A stretch of DNA of 55,014 bases from Stenotrophomonas chelatiphaga (lineage in GTDB: Bacteria; Pseudomonadota; Gammaproteobacteria; Xanthomonadales; Xanthomonadaceae), in NCBI RefSeq assembly GCF_001431535.1, contig NZ_LDJK01000033.1:1-55014 (forward strand), in the 5' to 3' direction. The notes under the pieces were generated by a model. That model was not told the DNA's origin, did no database searches, and worked only from the letters and a program-made list of their open reading frames with translations. The position numbers and the translations under genes are program-made. Position 1 is the stretch's first letter; each line of letters begins with the position of its first letter. This document shows, piece after piece, positions 27,021 to 37,200 of the stretch.

Positions 27021-28322
27021 TCAACCGTCCTTGCGCGGGAACAGGTAGATCACCGCGCCCACGGCGAAGGCGGCCAGCGCGGCCAGGATGTTCGCCCAGC
27101 TGGCGCTGGCAAACAGCGCCAGGCACAGCACCAGCGCCAGGACCGGAATCAGCGGCCCTCCCGGCATCTTCAGCGCGCCGGGGCGGTCGGCGTAGCGCTT
27201 GGCCAGCACCAGCACCGCGGCGGCCGTGCCGATATAGGCGAACAGCCGCGTGGTCATCGACAGCAGCGCCAGTTGCACGAACGAACCGCTCAGCGCCAGC
27301 AGCAGCGAGATGATGCCCTGGCACAGGATCGCCGCCGCCGGCGTGCGGAAGCGCGGATGCACGTGGGCCAGCACCTTCGGGCCATAGCCATCGGCGGCCA
27401 GTGCATACAGGAAGCGCGGGCCCATCATCATCGTGTTGCTGTTGGTGCCCAGGATGGAGATCGTCGCGCCCACGGTCAGGATCAGCGCCAGGGCCTCGCC
27501 GCCGAAGCCCGCTGCGGCATCGGCCAGCGGCGTGGCCGAGCCGGCCAGGCCGGGCAGGGTGCCCTGCGCCACGATCTGCACCGCGGCGTAGATCACGGTG
27601 ACTGTGATGATCATGGTGATCAGGGCGAACGGGATGTCACGCCGCGGATTGCGGTACTCGCCCGCGGCGGCCGGGATGTTTTCAAAGCCGGCATAGGCAT
27701 ACAGCAGCAGCAGCGCCGCCTCGCCCATGCGCTGCAGGTCGTGCGGGTCCGGACGCTGCCCGGAGAACGCCAGCTGCGGGTCGATGTAGAACGCACCGAT
27801 GGCCACGAACAGCAGCAGCGGCACCAGCTTGCCGATCACCAGCACCACCCCGGTGCGTGCCGCCGAGCGCACGCCGATGATGTTGACCCCGGTCAGGAAG
27901 GCGAGCGACAGCACGATCACCGCGATGCGCCCACCGCCGCTGCCGGCCAGCGGCCAGAAGCGCGCCACCGCATCGGCCAGCGCGTTGCTCAGGGCCGCCG
28001 CCGAACTGATGCGGGTCAGCCAGATCATCCAGCCGATCTCGAAACCGGCGAAGCGGCCGAAGGCCTCGCGGGCATACAGGTAGCTGCCGCCAGGTTCGTC
28101 GAAGTAGCTGGCGGCCTGCGCGTAGCACAGCACCAGCAGCGCGACCACGACGCCGGCAGCAAGCACGCCCCACAGGCTGAACGGCCCGAGCAGCATCACC
28201 GTGGCGGCCGGCAGCAGGTAGATGCCACTGCCGATCACATCGTTGATGGACAGGCCGACGATCTGCCAGCGGCTGACCGCGCGCTGCAGGCTGGGGGTGG
28301 GCTGGGTGTCCGGCGCGCTCAC
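27021..28322 (-). CDS. APC-family amino acid/peptide-product permease
   Basis: The 433-aa protein has about twelve helices and the APC-superfamily opening SINDVIGSGIYLLPA, in which the unwound helix 1 binds the amino group of the substrate. It starts at GTG 28322, overlapping the stop of the YkuD gene by four bases, so the two are coupled. As the last gene of the operon with an epimerase and a C40 peptidase, it probably imports amino acids or dipeptides released from murein peptides; the substrate is inferred only from context. Confidence 0.85.
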   Translation of the reverse strand: MSAPDTQPTPSLQRAVSRWQIVGLSINDVIGSGIYLLPAATVMLLGPFSLWGVLAAGVVVALLVLCYAQAASYFDEPGGSYLYAREAFGRFAGFEIGWMIWLTRISSAAALSNALADAVARFWPLAGSGGGRIAVIVLSLAFLTGVNIIGVRSAARTGVVLVIGKLVPLLLFVAIGAFYIDPQLAFSGQRPDPHDLQRMGEAALLLLYAYAGFENIPAAAGEYRNPRRDIPFALITMIITVTVIYAAVQIVAQGTLPGLAGSATPLADAAAGFGGEALALILTVGATISILGTNSNTMMMGPRFLYALAADGYGPKVLAHVHPRFRTPAAAILCQGIISLLLALSGSFVQLALLSMTTRLFAYIGTAAAVLVLAKRYADRPGALKMPGGPLIPVLALVLCLALFASASWANILAALAAFAVGAVIYLFPRKDG

Positions 28323-29086
28323 CGGGCGTGGCCGTTGGCAGCGGGCAGGGCAGGCAGCTGCCATGCCTGCTGCAGGCGCGCGTATTCGTCGCGCGGCAGC
28401 AGCACGAACACCGGTGCGCTGCGCGGATCCAGCCAGGCCAGCAGCTGGTGCATGTGCGCGGCGGTCATCGCGGTGCAGCCGGCGGTGGCCTCGCCTTCCC
28501 TGCGCCACAGGTGGGCGAAGATGCAGCTGCCCTGGCCGGGCACGTTGCGCGGGTTGTGGTTGATCACGAAGCCCTGCTGGTAGCGCACGTCGCCGTGGTT
28601 GTGCAGGTCAAGCCGCATCGGTTCGGTAGACCCTTCCACGGCCTCGGCGCCGACCCGCCCGGCATCGACGAAGCGGTTGTAGTACGGCGAATCCGGCACG
28701 TCCATGCAGTAGCTGCTTTCCTGCATCGGCTGCCAGGGGAGGGCGGTGTCCGCCTGCGCTGCGTAACCGAACGCGGTGCCCAGCGCGAACACCCCGGCCG
28801 GGCTGCGCCCATCGCCTTCGCGCTTGCTCGGCAGCGCGTCCGTCGCTGGATGCAGACCGATGCCCCAGGCGCTGCCGCTGCGGCCCAGGGCCACGTCGAA
28901 CGCGGCGCCTTCCGGCTTCCAGCCGTGGTCGGTGCGGGCGAACGCCTGCAGGCGCCCCTGCGTGCTGTTCCAGCCTTCGCTGGTGACCACCACCACCTGC
29001 CTGGCACCGTCCAGCGGGCTGACTGCCCACGCCGGACCGGCCAGTAACAGGGCTGCAACGGCAAGGCAACGCAACAGCGACTTCAT
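28319..29086 (-). CDS. Exported L,D-transpeptidase-like (YkuD-domain) protein
   Basis: The 255-aa protein has a signal peptide (cleavage near AWA|V) and a YkuD-type domain. The catalytic pair is visible: H177 in FVINHN and the nucleophile C204 in TAGCTAM, with GSCIFAHLWR between. This branch (COG3786-like) is usually annotated as L,D-transpeptidase, but hydrolytic or carboxypeptidase activity is possible. It lies 12 bp after the RpiR gene and overlaps the permease start, placing a cell-wall enzyme within the epimerase operon. Confidence 0.88.
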   Translation of the reverse strand: MKSLLRCLAVAALLLAGPAWAVSPLDGARQVVVVTSEGWNSTQGRLQAFARTDHGWKPEGAAFDVALGRSGSAWGIGLHPATDALPSKREGDGRSPAGVFALGTAFGYAAQADTALPWQPMQESSYCMDVPDSPYYNRFVDAGRVGAEAVEGSTEPMRLDLHNHGDVRYQQGFVINHNPRNVPGQGSCIFAHLWRREGEATAGCTAMTAAHMHQLLAWLDPRSAPVFVLLPRDEYARLQQAWQLPALPAANGHAR

Positions 29087-29098
29087 GGGCGGCTCCGG

Positions 29099-29947
29099 TC
29101 AGGTATCCAGCAGGTGTTCGATGCGTTCCAGGTTCACCGCCAACTGGCGGTTGCGATCCGGATTGGCGTCGCACAACAGCACGAAAACAAAATCCAGCAG
29201 GGACTGCAAGGACGCACGGTACAGCACCTGCGCCATGTGCGGCGCGCGGTCTTCGGCGCATACCGCAAGCGAGGCATCGGCATGGGCACGCAGCGGGTTG
29301 GCGGTGTGCCGGGTGATCGACACGACCTTGCCGCCCAGGTCCTGGAACTGCCGCGACAGCATCGACAGCTGTGGCAGCTTGCCGAACTCGGAGAACACCA
29401 GCATCACATCACCGGGGCGCGCAGCGGACAGGTTGGCCAGCATCAGGATCGGATCGGCGTGGTGCACCACCAGCATGCCCAGCAGGGACAGCCGCATCGC
29501 GAATTCGCGCGCGTACAGGCCATCGTCGCCCAGCCCGTACACGAACAGCTTGGGCGCCGCATCGACCAGGGCGACGATGCGCTCCACGTCCGCCTGCGGA
29601 TTGGCCGCACGCGTTTCGTCCTCGGCTGCCGCCTTGCTGGCCTGCAGCGCCTGGGCAATGCGCAGGTACCCGTCCAGCCCTTCGGCGAGCGCAGGCGGTG
29701 AGGCCGGAGCGGCGCCGCTGCGGGCCACGTCCTGGCCGATGGAGAATTTCAGGTCCGGATAGCCCCTGAAACCCAGCTTCTGCGCGAACTTGACCACGCT
29801 GGACTGACTGATGCCCAGCGCGCTGGCCAGCTGCTGCGAGGAGTAATCGCGCAGCAGGTGCGCGTTCTCAAGGATGAAATCCGCGATGCGGCGCTCGATC
29901 GCCGACATCTGTCCGCGCTCGGCGCGGATCTTCAGCAGCGGCGGCAT
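29099..29947 (-). CDS. MurR/RpiR-family transcriptional regulator
   Basis: The 282-aa protein has an N-terminal RpiR helix-turn-helix (about 1-75, containing SSQQLASALGISQSSVVKFAQ) and a C-terminal SIS sugar-phosphate-binding domain (about 115-250, with YGLGDDGLYAREFAMRL and VSITRHTANPLRAHAD). Regulators of this type respond to sugar phosphates such as MurNAc-6-phosphate. It sits inside the operon between the epimerase (37 bp upstream) and the YkuD gene. The palindrome at 32559-32572 in the operon promoter is the likely binding site. Confidence 0.9.
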   Translation of the reverse strand: MPPLLKIRAERGQMSAIERRIADFILENAHLLRDYSSQQLASALGISQSSVVKFAQKLGFRGYPDLKFSIGQDVARSGAAPASPPALAEGLDGYLRIAQALQASKAAAEDETRAANPQADVERIVALVDAAPKLFVYGLGDDGLYAREFAMRLSLLGMLVVHHADPILMLANLSAARPGDVMLVFSEFGKLPQLSMLSRQFQDLGGKVVSITRHTANPLRAHADASLAVCAEDRAPHMAQVLYRASLQSLLDFVFVLLCDANPDRNRQLAVNLERIEHLLDT

Positions 29948-29984
29948 GCAACAGCATCCAGGGCGTTACCGCAGCGGACCGCAC

Positions 29985-31079
29985 TCACGCCAGCATCTCC
30001 AGTCCACGTACTTCGGTGATGCCCAGCCCCGGCGCGTCGCTGATGCTGATTTCCGATTCGTTGAAGGTAACACCGCCGCTGACCGGGTCGAACTGGCCCA
30101 GCGACGGCCCATCCAGATCGACCTTGGTGATCACATCGCTTTTGGCCACCGCCAGGTGCACCGCGGCGGCCACGCTGATGCTGGATTCGATCATGCAGCC
30201 GATCATGCACGGCACACCGTGGATGGCGGCGATGTCGGCGATGCGGATCGCATTGGACAGCCCACCGGTCTTCATCAGCTTGATGTTGACGATGTCCGCG
30301 GCGCGCTGCTGGATCAGGTCGATCACCTGGCTGGGATTGAACACGCTCTCATCGGCCATCACCGGCGTGTTGACCCGGTCGGTGACGTACTTCAGGCCGG
30401 CGATGTCAGCGGCCTTGACCGGCTGCTCCAGCAGTTCCAGCACCACCCCCGCCTCTTCCAGTGCCTGCATCGCCTGCACCGCCTGCTTGGCGGTCCAGCC
30501 CTGGTTGGCATCCAGCCGCAGCAGCGCACGGCCCTGCACGGCGGCGTGGATGGCCTTGACCCGTTCGATGTCCAGGCCGATGTCCTTGCCGACCTTGATC
30601 TTCAGCGATTCGAAGCCGCGATCCAGCGCGGACAGGGAGTCGGCGACCATCTTGTCGATGTAGTCCACGCTGATGGTGATGTCGGTGGTGATCACCGGAT
30701 CGCCACCGCCCAGCATCTGGTACAGCGGCGCGTCGTGCAGCTGCGCCCACAGGTCGTACAGGGCGATTTCCACCGCGGCCTTGGCGCTGCTGTTGCGCTC
30801 CATCGACGACTGCACCAGGGCGCACAGGCGGTTGAGGTTGGCCACGTCCTGGCCGACAAGCCGCGGCTTGATGAAGTGGCGGATCGCTTCGATGATCGAC
30901 CCGTGCGTATCGCCGGTGATCACCGCGGTCGCCGCCGCTTCACCGTAGCCGGTGTGGCCGGTGTCGGTGCGGATCATCACCACCACGTCCTCGACGGTGT
31001 CGACGGTGCGCAGCGCGGTCTTGAAGGGTGTCTTCAGGGGCACGCGCAGCATGCCCAGTTCGATATCGGTGATTTTCAT
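29985..31079 (-). CDS. Enolase-superfamily dipeptide epimerase (L-Ala-D/L-Glu type)
   Basis: Predicted to interconvert L-Ala-D-Glu and L-Ala-L-Glu from murein peptides. The 364-aa protein has the enolase-superfamily capping domain and barrel. Catalytic features: K160-x-K162 in SLKIKVG, metal ligands D190 (LDAN), E218 (EQP) and D243 (ADES), and the opposite lysine K267 in NIKLMKTGG. GCMIESS is the strand typical of dipeptide epimerases. Its ATG overlaps the stop of the C40 peptidase gene by one base (TGATG). Gene pairing with a C40 peptidase mirrors ykfB-ykfC of Bacillus. Exact dipeptide specificity is inferred. Confidence 0.9.
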   Translation of the reverse strand: MKITDIELGMLRVPLKTPFKTALRTVDTVEDVVVMIRTDTGHTGYGEAAATAVITGDTHGSIIEAIRHFIKPRLVGQDVANLNRLCALVQSSMERNSSAKAAVEIALYDLWAQLHDAPLYQMLGGGDPVITTDITISVDYIDKMVADSLSALDRGFESLKIKVGKDIGLDIERVKAIHAAVQGRALLRLDANQGWTAKQAVQAMQALEEAGVVLELLEQPVKAADIAGLKYVTDRVNTPVMADESVFNPSQVIDLIQQRAADIVNIKLMKTGGLSNAIRIADIAAIHGVPCMIGCMIESSISVAAAVHLAVAKSDVITKVDLDGPSLGQFDPVSGGVTFNESEISISDAPGLGITEVRGLEMLA

Positions 31080-32530
31080 CAAGGCGTCTGTCGCGTGCTC
31101 TGCGGGCGCACCCGCTGGATGTTGGTGATGCGGTCGATGTAGCGCAGGTCATCGCTGGCCATCATCGGCTCCAGCGGGGTGACCGATACACCGTTCAAGT
31201 GCGCCTGGATGCGGGTGCCGTCCTCGCCTTTCCAGCTGCCGCCGGCGGTGTCATGGATCACCCAGGTACGGCCGTCGACGTGGCCGATCGCCATCATCAC
31301 GTGGCCGGGGATGTACACCAGGTCGCCCACCTGCAGTTCGGCCACGGCGCGCTCGCGTCGGGCGGCGCCGTCCTTTTCGGTGAAGGCGATGCGATCCAGC
31401 GCCGGGCTGATGCCCTGCGCGCTGGTATTGCGCGGCAGCAGCACGCCGGCGCTGCGGTAGATCTCCGAAACGAAGCCGCTGCAGTCGCGGGTGTCGTAGT
31501 CGTGGCCCCAGCCGTAGCGCTCGCCCAGGAATTTGTACGCCTGGGTGAGCAGAGTGCGTGGGGTCAGCGGCAGGTAATCGGCGCTACTGTCCTGCGAACG
31601 CGGCAGCAGCGCGGGCACCAGCTTCAGCGCGCCATCGGCTTCGCGTACGGGCAGTTGCACCACCCAGCTGGCGTGCGCCTGCTGGCCGTTGACCGCCTGT
31701 GCCGGCGACCACTGCGCCAGCACTGGCAGGCGCACGCCCATGTCCAGCTGCAGGCGCGAAACGCGCGGCTCTTCCGGCGTGAACGCGGTATGCGCCACCG
31801 CGCCGGTGATCACCCGGTACGGGCCGGTCGCGGCGTAACCCAGCACCGTGTCCCTGCTGCCGGTGGCCACGTACTGCGCTTCGATCCACGCGCTGTAACG
31901 CTCGCTGTGGACGAAAAGCCACGCGCCATCGGCGCTGCGGTGGACCACCGCGACCTTGTCGCCGGGGAACAGCGCCGATTCCTGGAACCGGTCGATGTCG
32001 GTGTTTTCGGTGCTGCTGAAAACACGCTGCCGGGTCGGGAAGGTGCGCAGCGCCGCGCGGTGCACCACCAGCCCGTACTGCGGCGCGGTGCGGGCGGGCA
32101 GCCTGTCCAGCGCGAGGTTGGCTTCGATGTCGGCACGCTGGCCGGCCGGGATCGCGGTGCCGTGGGCGTCATACAGCGCCCGCGTCGGCCAGCGCGACAG
32201 CGCGGTGATCGATTCGCGCAGCGTGGCGGCGGGCAGCGACGCGGGCAAAGCCGCGATGTCCTGGATGTGCGGGTCTTCAGCGCGCATGCGCGTGTTCTGC
32301 GCGGCGATCTGGGTGCGGTCCAGGATCAGCGCATCGGCATCGGGCAGCCGCGCGGCCCAGTACTGCGGCGTCAGATAGGCCTCGTGCAGGCCGATGACAT
32401 AGGGCAGGGCGGGGCCGGGATCCGGCGTGGCGGCCGGCGCGCGCGTAAGCGCTGATGCCGCGCTGCTGCCCAAGGCCAGGCACAGGGCCAGCATCAGGAC
32501 ACGGCGGGTGCTGCGGGGAGCCAGGAACAT
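31079..32530 (-). CDS. SH3-domain NlpC/P60 (C40) peptidase, gamma-D-Glu-diamino acid endopeptidase type
   Basis: Predicted to cut the gamma-D-Glu-DAP bond of murein peptides, releasing L-Ala-D-Glu. The 483-aa protein has a signal sequence, an N-terminal NlpC/P60 stabilising region (about 40-170, with RTQIAAQNTRM), SH3-like domains (about 185-320, with RFQESALFPGDKVAVVHRS) and a C-terminal NlpC/P60 domain. Its Cys is C350 (RDCSGFV), with the His in GHVMMAIG and a third polar residue in WVIHD. The same architecture is used by YkfC-type enzymes. The start at 32530 (GAGGG about ten bases upstream) is preferred over an extension that would cross the operator. It is the first gene of the operon. 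Confidence 0.92.
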   Translation of the reverse strand: MFLAPRSTRRVLMLALCLALGSSAASALTRAPAATPDPGPALPYVIGLHEAYLTPQYWAARLPDADALILDRTQIAAQNTRMRAEDPHIQDIAALPASLPAATLRESITALSRWPTRALYDAHGTAIPAGQRADIEANLALDRLPARTAPQYGLVVHRAALRTFPTRQRVFSSTENTDIDRFQESALFPGDKVAVVHRSADGAWLFVHSERYSAWIEAQYVATGSRDTVLGYAATGPYRVITGAVAHTAFTPEEPRVSRLQLDMGVRLPVLAQWSPAQAVNGQQAHASWVVQLPVREADGALKLVPALLPRSQDSSADYLPLTPRTLLTQAYKFLGERYGWGHDYDTRDCSGFVSEIYRSAGVLLPRNTSAQGISPALDRIAFTEKDGAARRERAVAELQVGDLVYIPGHVMMAIGHVDGRTWVIHDTAGGSWKGEDGTRIQAHLNGVSVTPLEPMMASDDLRYIDRITNIQRVRPQSTRQTP

Positions 32531-32558
32531 GCGGCAGTGACCCTCTTGGAAAGCTGTC

Positions 32559-32572
32559 GGAATAGTTATTCC
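32559..32572. promoter_or_regulatory. Candidate RpiR operator GGAATA-N2-TATTCC
   Basis: GGAATAGTTATTCC is a palindrome with perfect 6-bp arms, of the GGAA-N6-TTCC form reported for RpiR-family IolR proteins. It lies 28 bp upstream of the C40 peptidase ATG. On the minus strand, a possible promoter (TTGCGT, 16 bp, TAACTA) has its -10 inside the palindrome. Since the operon encodes an RpiR regulator, autoregulation is the simplest reading. Confidence 0.65.
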
Positions 32573-32591
32573 TTTCGTCGCGGAACGCAAG

Positions 32592-32628
32592 AATAAATTA
32601 TTGACCCTCATCTCGCTGCGTGTTACAC
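32592..32628 (+). promoter_or_regulatory. Promoter of the transglutaminase-TonB receptor unit with overlapping small palindrome
   Basis: TTGACC (32601-32606) and TTACAC (32623-32628), 16 bp apart, form a sigma-70-like promoter reading toward the gene at 32662. AATAAATTATT (32592-32602), an 11-bp palindrome, overlaps the -35 box and may be a second, weaker regulator site for coordinated control of the divergent operons. Confidence 0.5.
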
Positions 32629-32661
32629 AGCGGTTACCACCCGCGCTGGGGAAGTGTCGCT

Positions 32662-34185
32662 GTGGATCCGGTCGTTCGCAAACTGTTGCTGCCTGCTGCT
32701 GCCTGCCTGTGCGCGGCCGTGGCGTGGGCGCAGCCTGCAGCCGACGCGGCCACGCCGATACCCGCTGCGGCGTCCGATGCGGCGGTGATCGCGATGATCG
32801 ACCAGGGGCGATTCGCCGAGGCCAACGCGCTGCTTGATGCGTGGCTGGCGCGCCCTCCCGGTGGCGTCGATCGGGATGCGCTGACCTTCCAGCAGGAGCG
32901 CATGCGGCGCATACGTCTGGACTTCAGCCTGGATGAAGCGGCCGCCAAGCAGAAACTGCGGCACTGGATCCCCGACCTGCGCGATGACGAGTTCGCGCGC
33001 TGGGATTCACAAGGGCTGATCGAGCACCTGGATATCGATGGCGAGCGGCGGTACTTCAACCGTGCCCCGGCCAACCTGTTCCGCCTCAGCAGCGAGGCCC
33101 GCGCACGCCGCCGTGCCGATGCCCCGATGCCGGCCGATGGCCCGTACGAAAGGCTGGCCCCGTACCACGCGCAGGTGGTGGCTGCGGCCGCGCGCAGCGG
33201 CGCCGATTCGGTGCTGCCGCAACGCGTGGAGGTCACCCAGTCCCTGGTGGTGAAGGCCGATGCGGTGCCGGCCGGCGAGACCGTGCGTGCCTGGATTCCG
33301 TATCCGCGCGAAATCCCCGGCCAGCAGGAGCAGCTGCAGTGGATCGGCAGTTCGCCGTCCGGCGCGCAGTTGGCACCGGCCAGCACGCAGTTGGCACCGG
33401 CCAGCACGCTGCAGCGCACCGCCTACCTGGAAGCGCCGGCCGTGGCCGGGCAGCCGACCCGTTTCCAGATCCGCTACGCGCTGACCGTCAGCGCCCGCCA
33501 CACCGCGATTGATCCTGCTGCGGTGCAGCCCACGCCGAAAGATGCGGCGCTGGCACCGTACCTGGCCGAACAGCCACCGCACGTGCGCTTCACCCCGGCA
33601 CTGCGCGCCTATTCCGAACGCGTGCTGCAGGGTGAGACGCGGCCGCTTGAAGTGGTGCGGCTGCTGTATCACGCGGTTGACCAGATCCCGTGGGCCGGCG
33701 CGCGCGAATATTCCACGATCAGCAACATCAGCGAACATGCGCTGCAGGCCGGCCATGCCGACTGCGGCCAGCAGACCCTGCTGCTGATCACCCTGCTGCG
33801 CATGAACGGCATCCCGGCGCGCTGGCAATCCGGCCGCGTGTTCTCCGACAACGCGATCGGCTACAGCAACCTGCACGACTGGGGCGCGGTGTACCTGGCG
33901 CCGTACGGCTGGCTGCCGATGGACGTCACCACCGGTGCACTGGACAGTGACCAGCCGGCGTTGCGCGACTTCTATCTCGGTGGCATCGACGGCTACCGGA
34001 TCGCCTTCAACGATGATTTCGGCCAGGCCTTCGTGCCGGCCAAACAGCACTTCCGCTCGGAAACGGTGGACTCGCAGCGCGGCGAGGCCGAGTGGGCAGG
34101 CGGCAACCTGTACTTCGACCAGTGGGACGACCAGTTCCAGTGGACGGTACGGCCTGCAGGCGGCAAACCCAGCGCGACACCCTAG
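32662..34185 (+). CDS. Exported transglutaminase-like protein
   Basis: The 507-aa protein has a signal peptide (cleavage near AWAQ) and a helical/beta N-terminal half. A transglutaminase-like cysteine protease domain occupies about residues 300-440. The triad is visible: C368 (HADCGQQT), H405 (NLHDWGAV) and D421 (PMDVTTG). Such bacterial domains are usually peptidases or amidases. A tandem seven-residue duplication (QLAPAST twice) lies in a linker. GGGGAAG supports the GTG at 32662. It is 39 bp upstream of the TonB receptor and divergent from the murein-peptide operon. Substrate unknown; a peptide-processing role is inferred. Confidence 0.82.
   Translation: MDPVVRKLLLPAAACLCAAVAWAQPAADAATPIPAAASDAAVIAMIDQGRFAEANALLDAWLARPPGGVDRDALTFQQERMRRIRLDFSLDEAAAKQKLRHWIPDLRDDEFARWDSQGLIEHLDIDGERRYFNRAPANLFRLSSEARARRRADAPMPADGPYERLAPYHAQVVAAAARSGADSVLPQRVEVTQSLVVKADAVPAGETVRAWIPYPREIPGQQEQLQWIGSSPSGAQLAPASTQLAPASTLQRTAYLEAPAVAGQPTRFQIRYALTVSARHTAIDPAAVQPTPKDAALAPYLAEQPPHVRFTPALRAYSERVLQGETRPLEVVRLLYHAVDQIPWAGAREYSTISNISEHALQAGHADCGQQTLLLITLLRMNGIPARWQSGRVFSDNAIGYSNLHDWGAVYLAPYGWLPMDVTTGALDSDQPALRDFYLGGIDGYRIAFNDDFGQAFVPAKQHFRSETVDSQRGEAEWAGGNLYFDQWDDQFQWTVRPAGGKPSATP
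33367..33408 (+). repeat. 21-bp tandem duplication inside the transglutaminase gene
   Basis: Two identical adjacent 21-bp copies encode QLAPAST twice. Zero divergence between copies suggests a recent or unstable in-frame duplication in a surface linker. Confidence 0.95.
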
Positions 34186-34224
34186 TCAACCACACCGTTC
34201 AATTTCTGCAGGAGAGAGCAGGGG

Positions 34225-37200
34225 ATGAAGGCAATCAGCATCAAGCGGGCGGCGTTGGCCGTCGCCCTGGGCGCGTGCCTGGGCATGATCGTGCCCAGCG
34301 TCGCAACGGCACAGACGGTTTCCGGCGCAGTTGCCGGCCGGGCCACCGCCGGTGACCTGGTCACCGTGGTCAATCGCGGTACCGGGCTGACCCGTTCGGC
34401 CACCACCGCCAGCGATGGCAGCTACCGCCTGGGCCAGCTGCCGGTGGGCGATTACACCCTGCAGCTCAGCCGCGACGGCGCCGCCCTGGGCGAGCCGGTC
34501 AGCGTCAGCGTCGCCGTCGGTGGCACCACCACGGTGAACCTGGCCAGCGGTGGCGGGGTGGTCAACCTGGATGCCCTGCAGGTGGTCGGTTCGCGGGTGA
34601 TCAACCGGGTGGACGTGTATTCCACCGAGACCTCATTCAACGTCAACCGCCAGGAAATCTCGCGCTTGCCGGTGGCGCAGGACCTGTCCGCCGTCGCCCT
34701 GCTGGCGCCGGGCGTGGTCGGGGGCAACTCGTCGTTCGGCGGGCTGTCCTTTGCCGGTTCCTCCGTGGCCGAAAACGCGGTCTACATCAACGGGCTCAAC
34801 GTCACCGACATGTACACCCGGCGGGGCTTCTCCAGCGCACCGTTCGGCTTCTTCCAGGAATTCCAGGTCAAGACCGGCGGTTATTCGGTGGAGTTCGGCC
34901 GCTCCACCGGCGGGGTGATCAACGCGGTGACCCGCTCGGGCAGCAATGAGTTCGAAGGCGGCGCGGAAGTCACCTTCGAACCCAATGCCTGGCGCTCGGC
35001 GGCACGCGACCATTTCCACCGCGACGGCTCGCCGCACGCCTACGCCAGCACCGACGCCACCTCGTTCACCAAGACCAACGTCTGGGGTTCCGGCGCGCTG
35101 GTGAAGGACAGGCTGTTCTTGTTCGCGATGTACGAAAAGCGCGATACCGATGGCAACAACACGTCATCCGATGGCCGCACGTGGTTCGACAACAGTGGCA
35201 ACGATGATTTCTGGGGTGCCAAGCTGGATTGGAACATCACCGACAACCACACCCTGGAACTGCTGGCGTTCTCCGACGAGACCGAAACCACCCAGGCCTC
35301 GTCCGGCTACACCTGGGACACCCGCACGCTGGGCCAGTGGGGCGGCGACACGCTGACCGACGGCGGCGGCAAGAACTGGTCGGCCACCTATACCGGCCGC
35401 TTCGGCGAAAGCTTCACCGCCAAGGCGATGGTCGGCCAGAACAACCAGCGGGCGTTCTCCAACTCCACGCTGGACCTGTACTGCGATGCCGTGTTCACCG
35501 ATGCCACCTATGCACCCTACCTGGGCCAGTTGAACGGCCTGCGCGCCGGCTGTCATCCCACCGGCACCGCCATCGCCGAACGCGATGACACCCGCGATGC
35601 CGCGCGGCTGGACTTCGAATGGGCACTCGGCCGCCACCTGCTGCGCTTCGGCGTGGACCGCGAACTGATGACCACCGAGCAGTCCACGCGCTACCCGGGC
35701 CCGAGCCAGATGACCTACACCGCGTACGCGGCGCGGCCCGGCGATGAGGTGTGGGACGGCGCCAACGCCTACGTGCCGGCCGGGGTCAACCAGATGCTGC
35801 GCGCGCGCAACCGCGTGTCCGGCGGCACCTTCGAAACCGAGGCCAATGCCTTCTACCTGGAAGACATCTGGAACGTCACCTCCACCCTGATGTTGAACCT
35901 GGGCGTGCGCTGGGACCGCTTCGAGAACCGCACCGCCGATGGCGATGCCTTCATCAAGATGGACGACCTGATCGCACCGCGCGTGGGCTTTGCCTGGGAC
36001 ATGAAGGGTGACGGCAGCACCAAGCTGTTCGGCAACGCCGGCCGCTATTACCTGCCGGTGACCAACAACATCAACGTCAATTTCGCCGGCGGGCTCACCG
36101 ACGAATACACCTACTACGTGCTCAACGGCTGGCAGCAGCAGAGCAACCCGGTTACTGGTGCGCCGTACATGGCGCCGGTCATCGGCCAGCAGGTCGGTCC
36201 CACCGACACCCGCATGAACACCGGCGCGGCCGATCTGCGCCAAAGCGTGGACAAGGACCTGAAGGCGGTCTACCAGGACGAATACATCCTCGGCTTCCAG
36301 ACCATGATCAACCAGGCCTGGTCGTGGGGCGTCAACGGGACCTACCGGCGCATGACCCGCGCGCTGGACGACATGCGCCTGAACTACACCCCGTGCGGTC
36401 CGACCGGCAGCACCCTGTGGCCGATCGCCAACCCCGGCGAGAGCCTGACCATCTGGGGCGATTCCAGCATCGGCTGCGCCGAGGAAGGTTGGATCACCAT
36501 CGACACCGCCAACAGCGGCTACCGCAAGGGCGGCAGTGGCGACGTGGTCGGCTATTCCAAGCCCAAGCGCACCTACAAGGCGCTGGAGTTCCAGCTGGAC
36601 CGTGCGTGGGACGAAAAGTGGATGTTCAACGCGTCCTACCTGTGGTCCAAGAGCGAGGGCAATTTCGAAGGCCCGGTGAACTCGGACACCAACTACGGCG
36701 ACACCGGCATGGTCCAGCACTGGGACCACCCTTCCAACAACGAACGCTACGGGTCGCTGTTCAACGACTTCCGCCACCAGTTCAAGTTCCGTGCGGCGTA
36801 TGCGTTGAACGAACAGTGGTCGTTCGGCACGACGCTGCAGGTGCAGTCCGGTGGCCCGATCACCGCCTTCGGCGTGATGTGGCCGGGCGACACGGTGGCC
36901 GGCGGCAGTACCTCCAGCGAAGGCAGCGGGGGCGGCACCGGCTGGCTGTGCGTGGCCAACTGCAGCGGCAGCTACGACCAGCGCGTGTTCGAGCCTACCG
37001 CCCGCGGTGCGTTCGGCAACCTGCCGTGGACGTGGACCATGGGCGCCAACGTGACCTGGCGGTTGCCGGTGGACGGCATCGACCTGAGCGCGCGGCTGTC
37101 GGTCTACAACCTGTTCAACAACCAGACCGTCATCAACGTGCACCAGCGCTATGAAAGCCAGCCGGGCGTGTACCGCGAAGCCACGTTCAACACCGGCACC

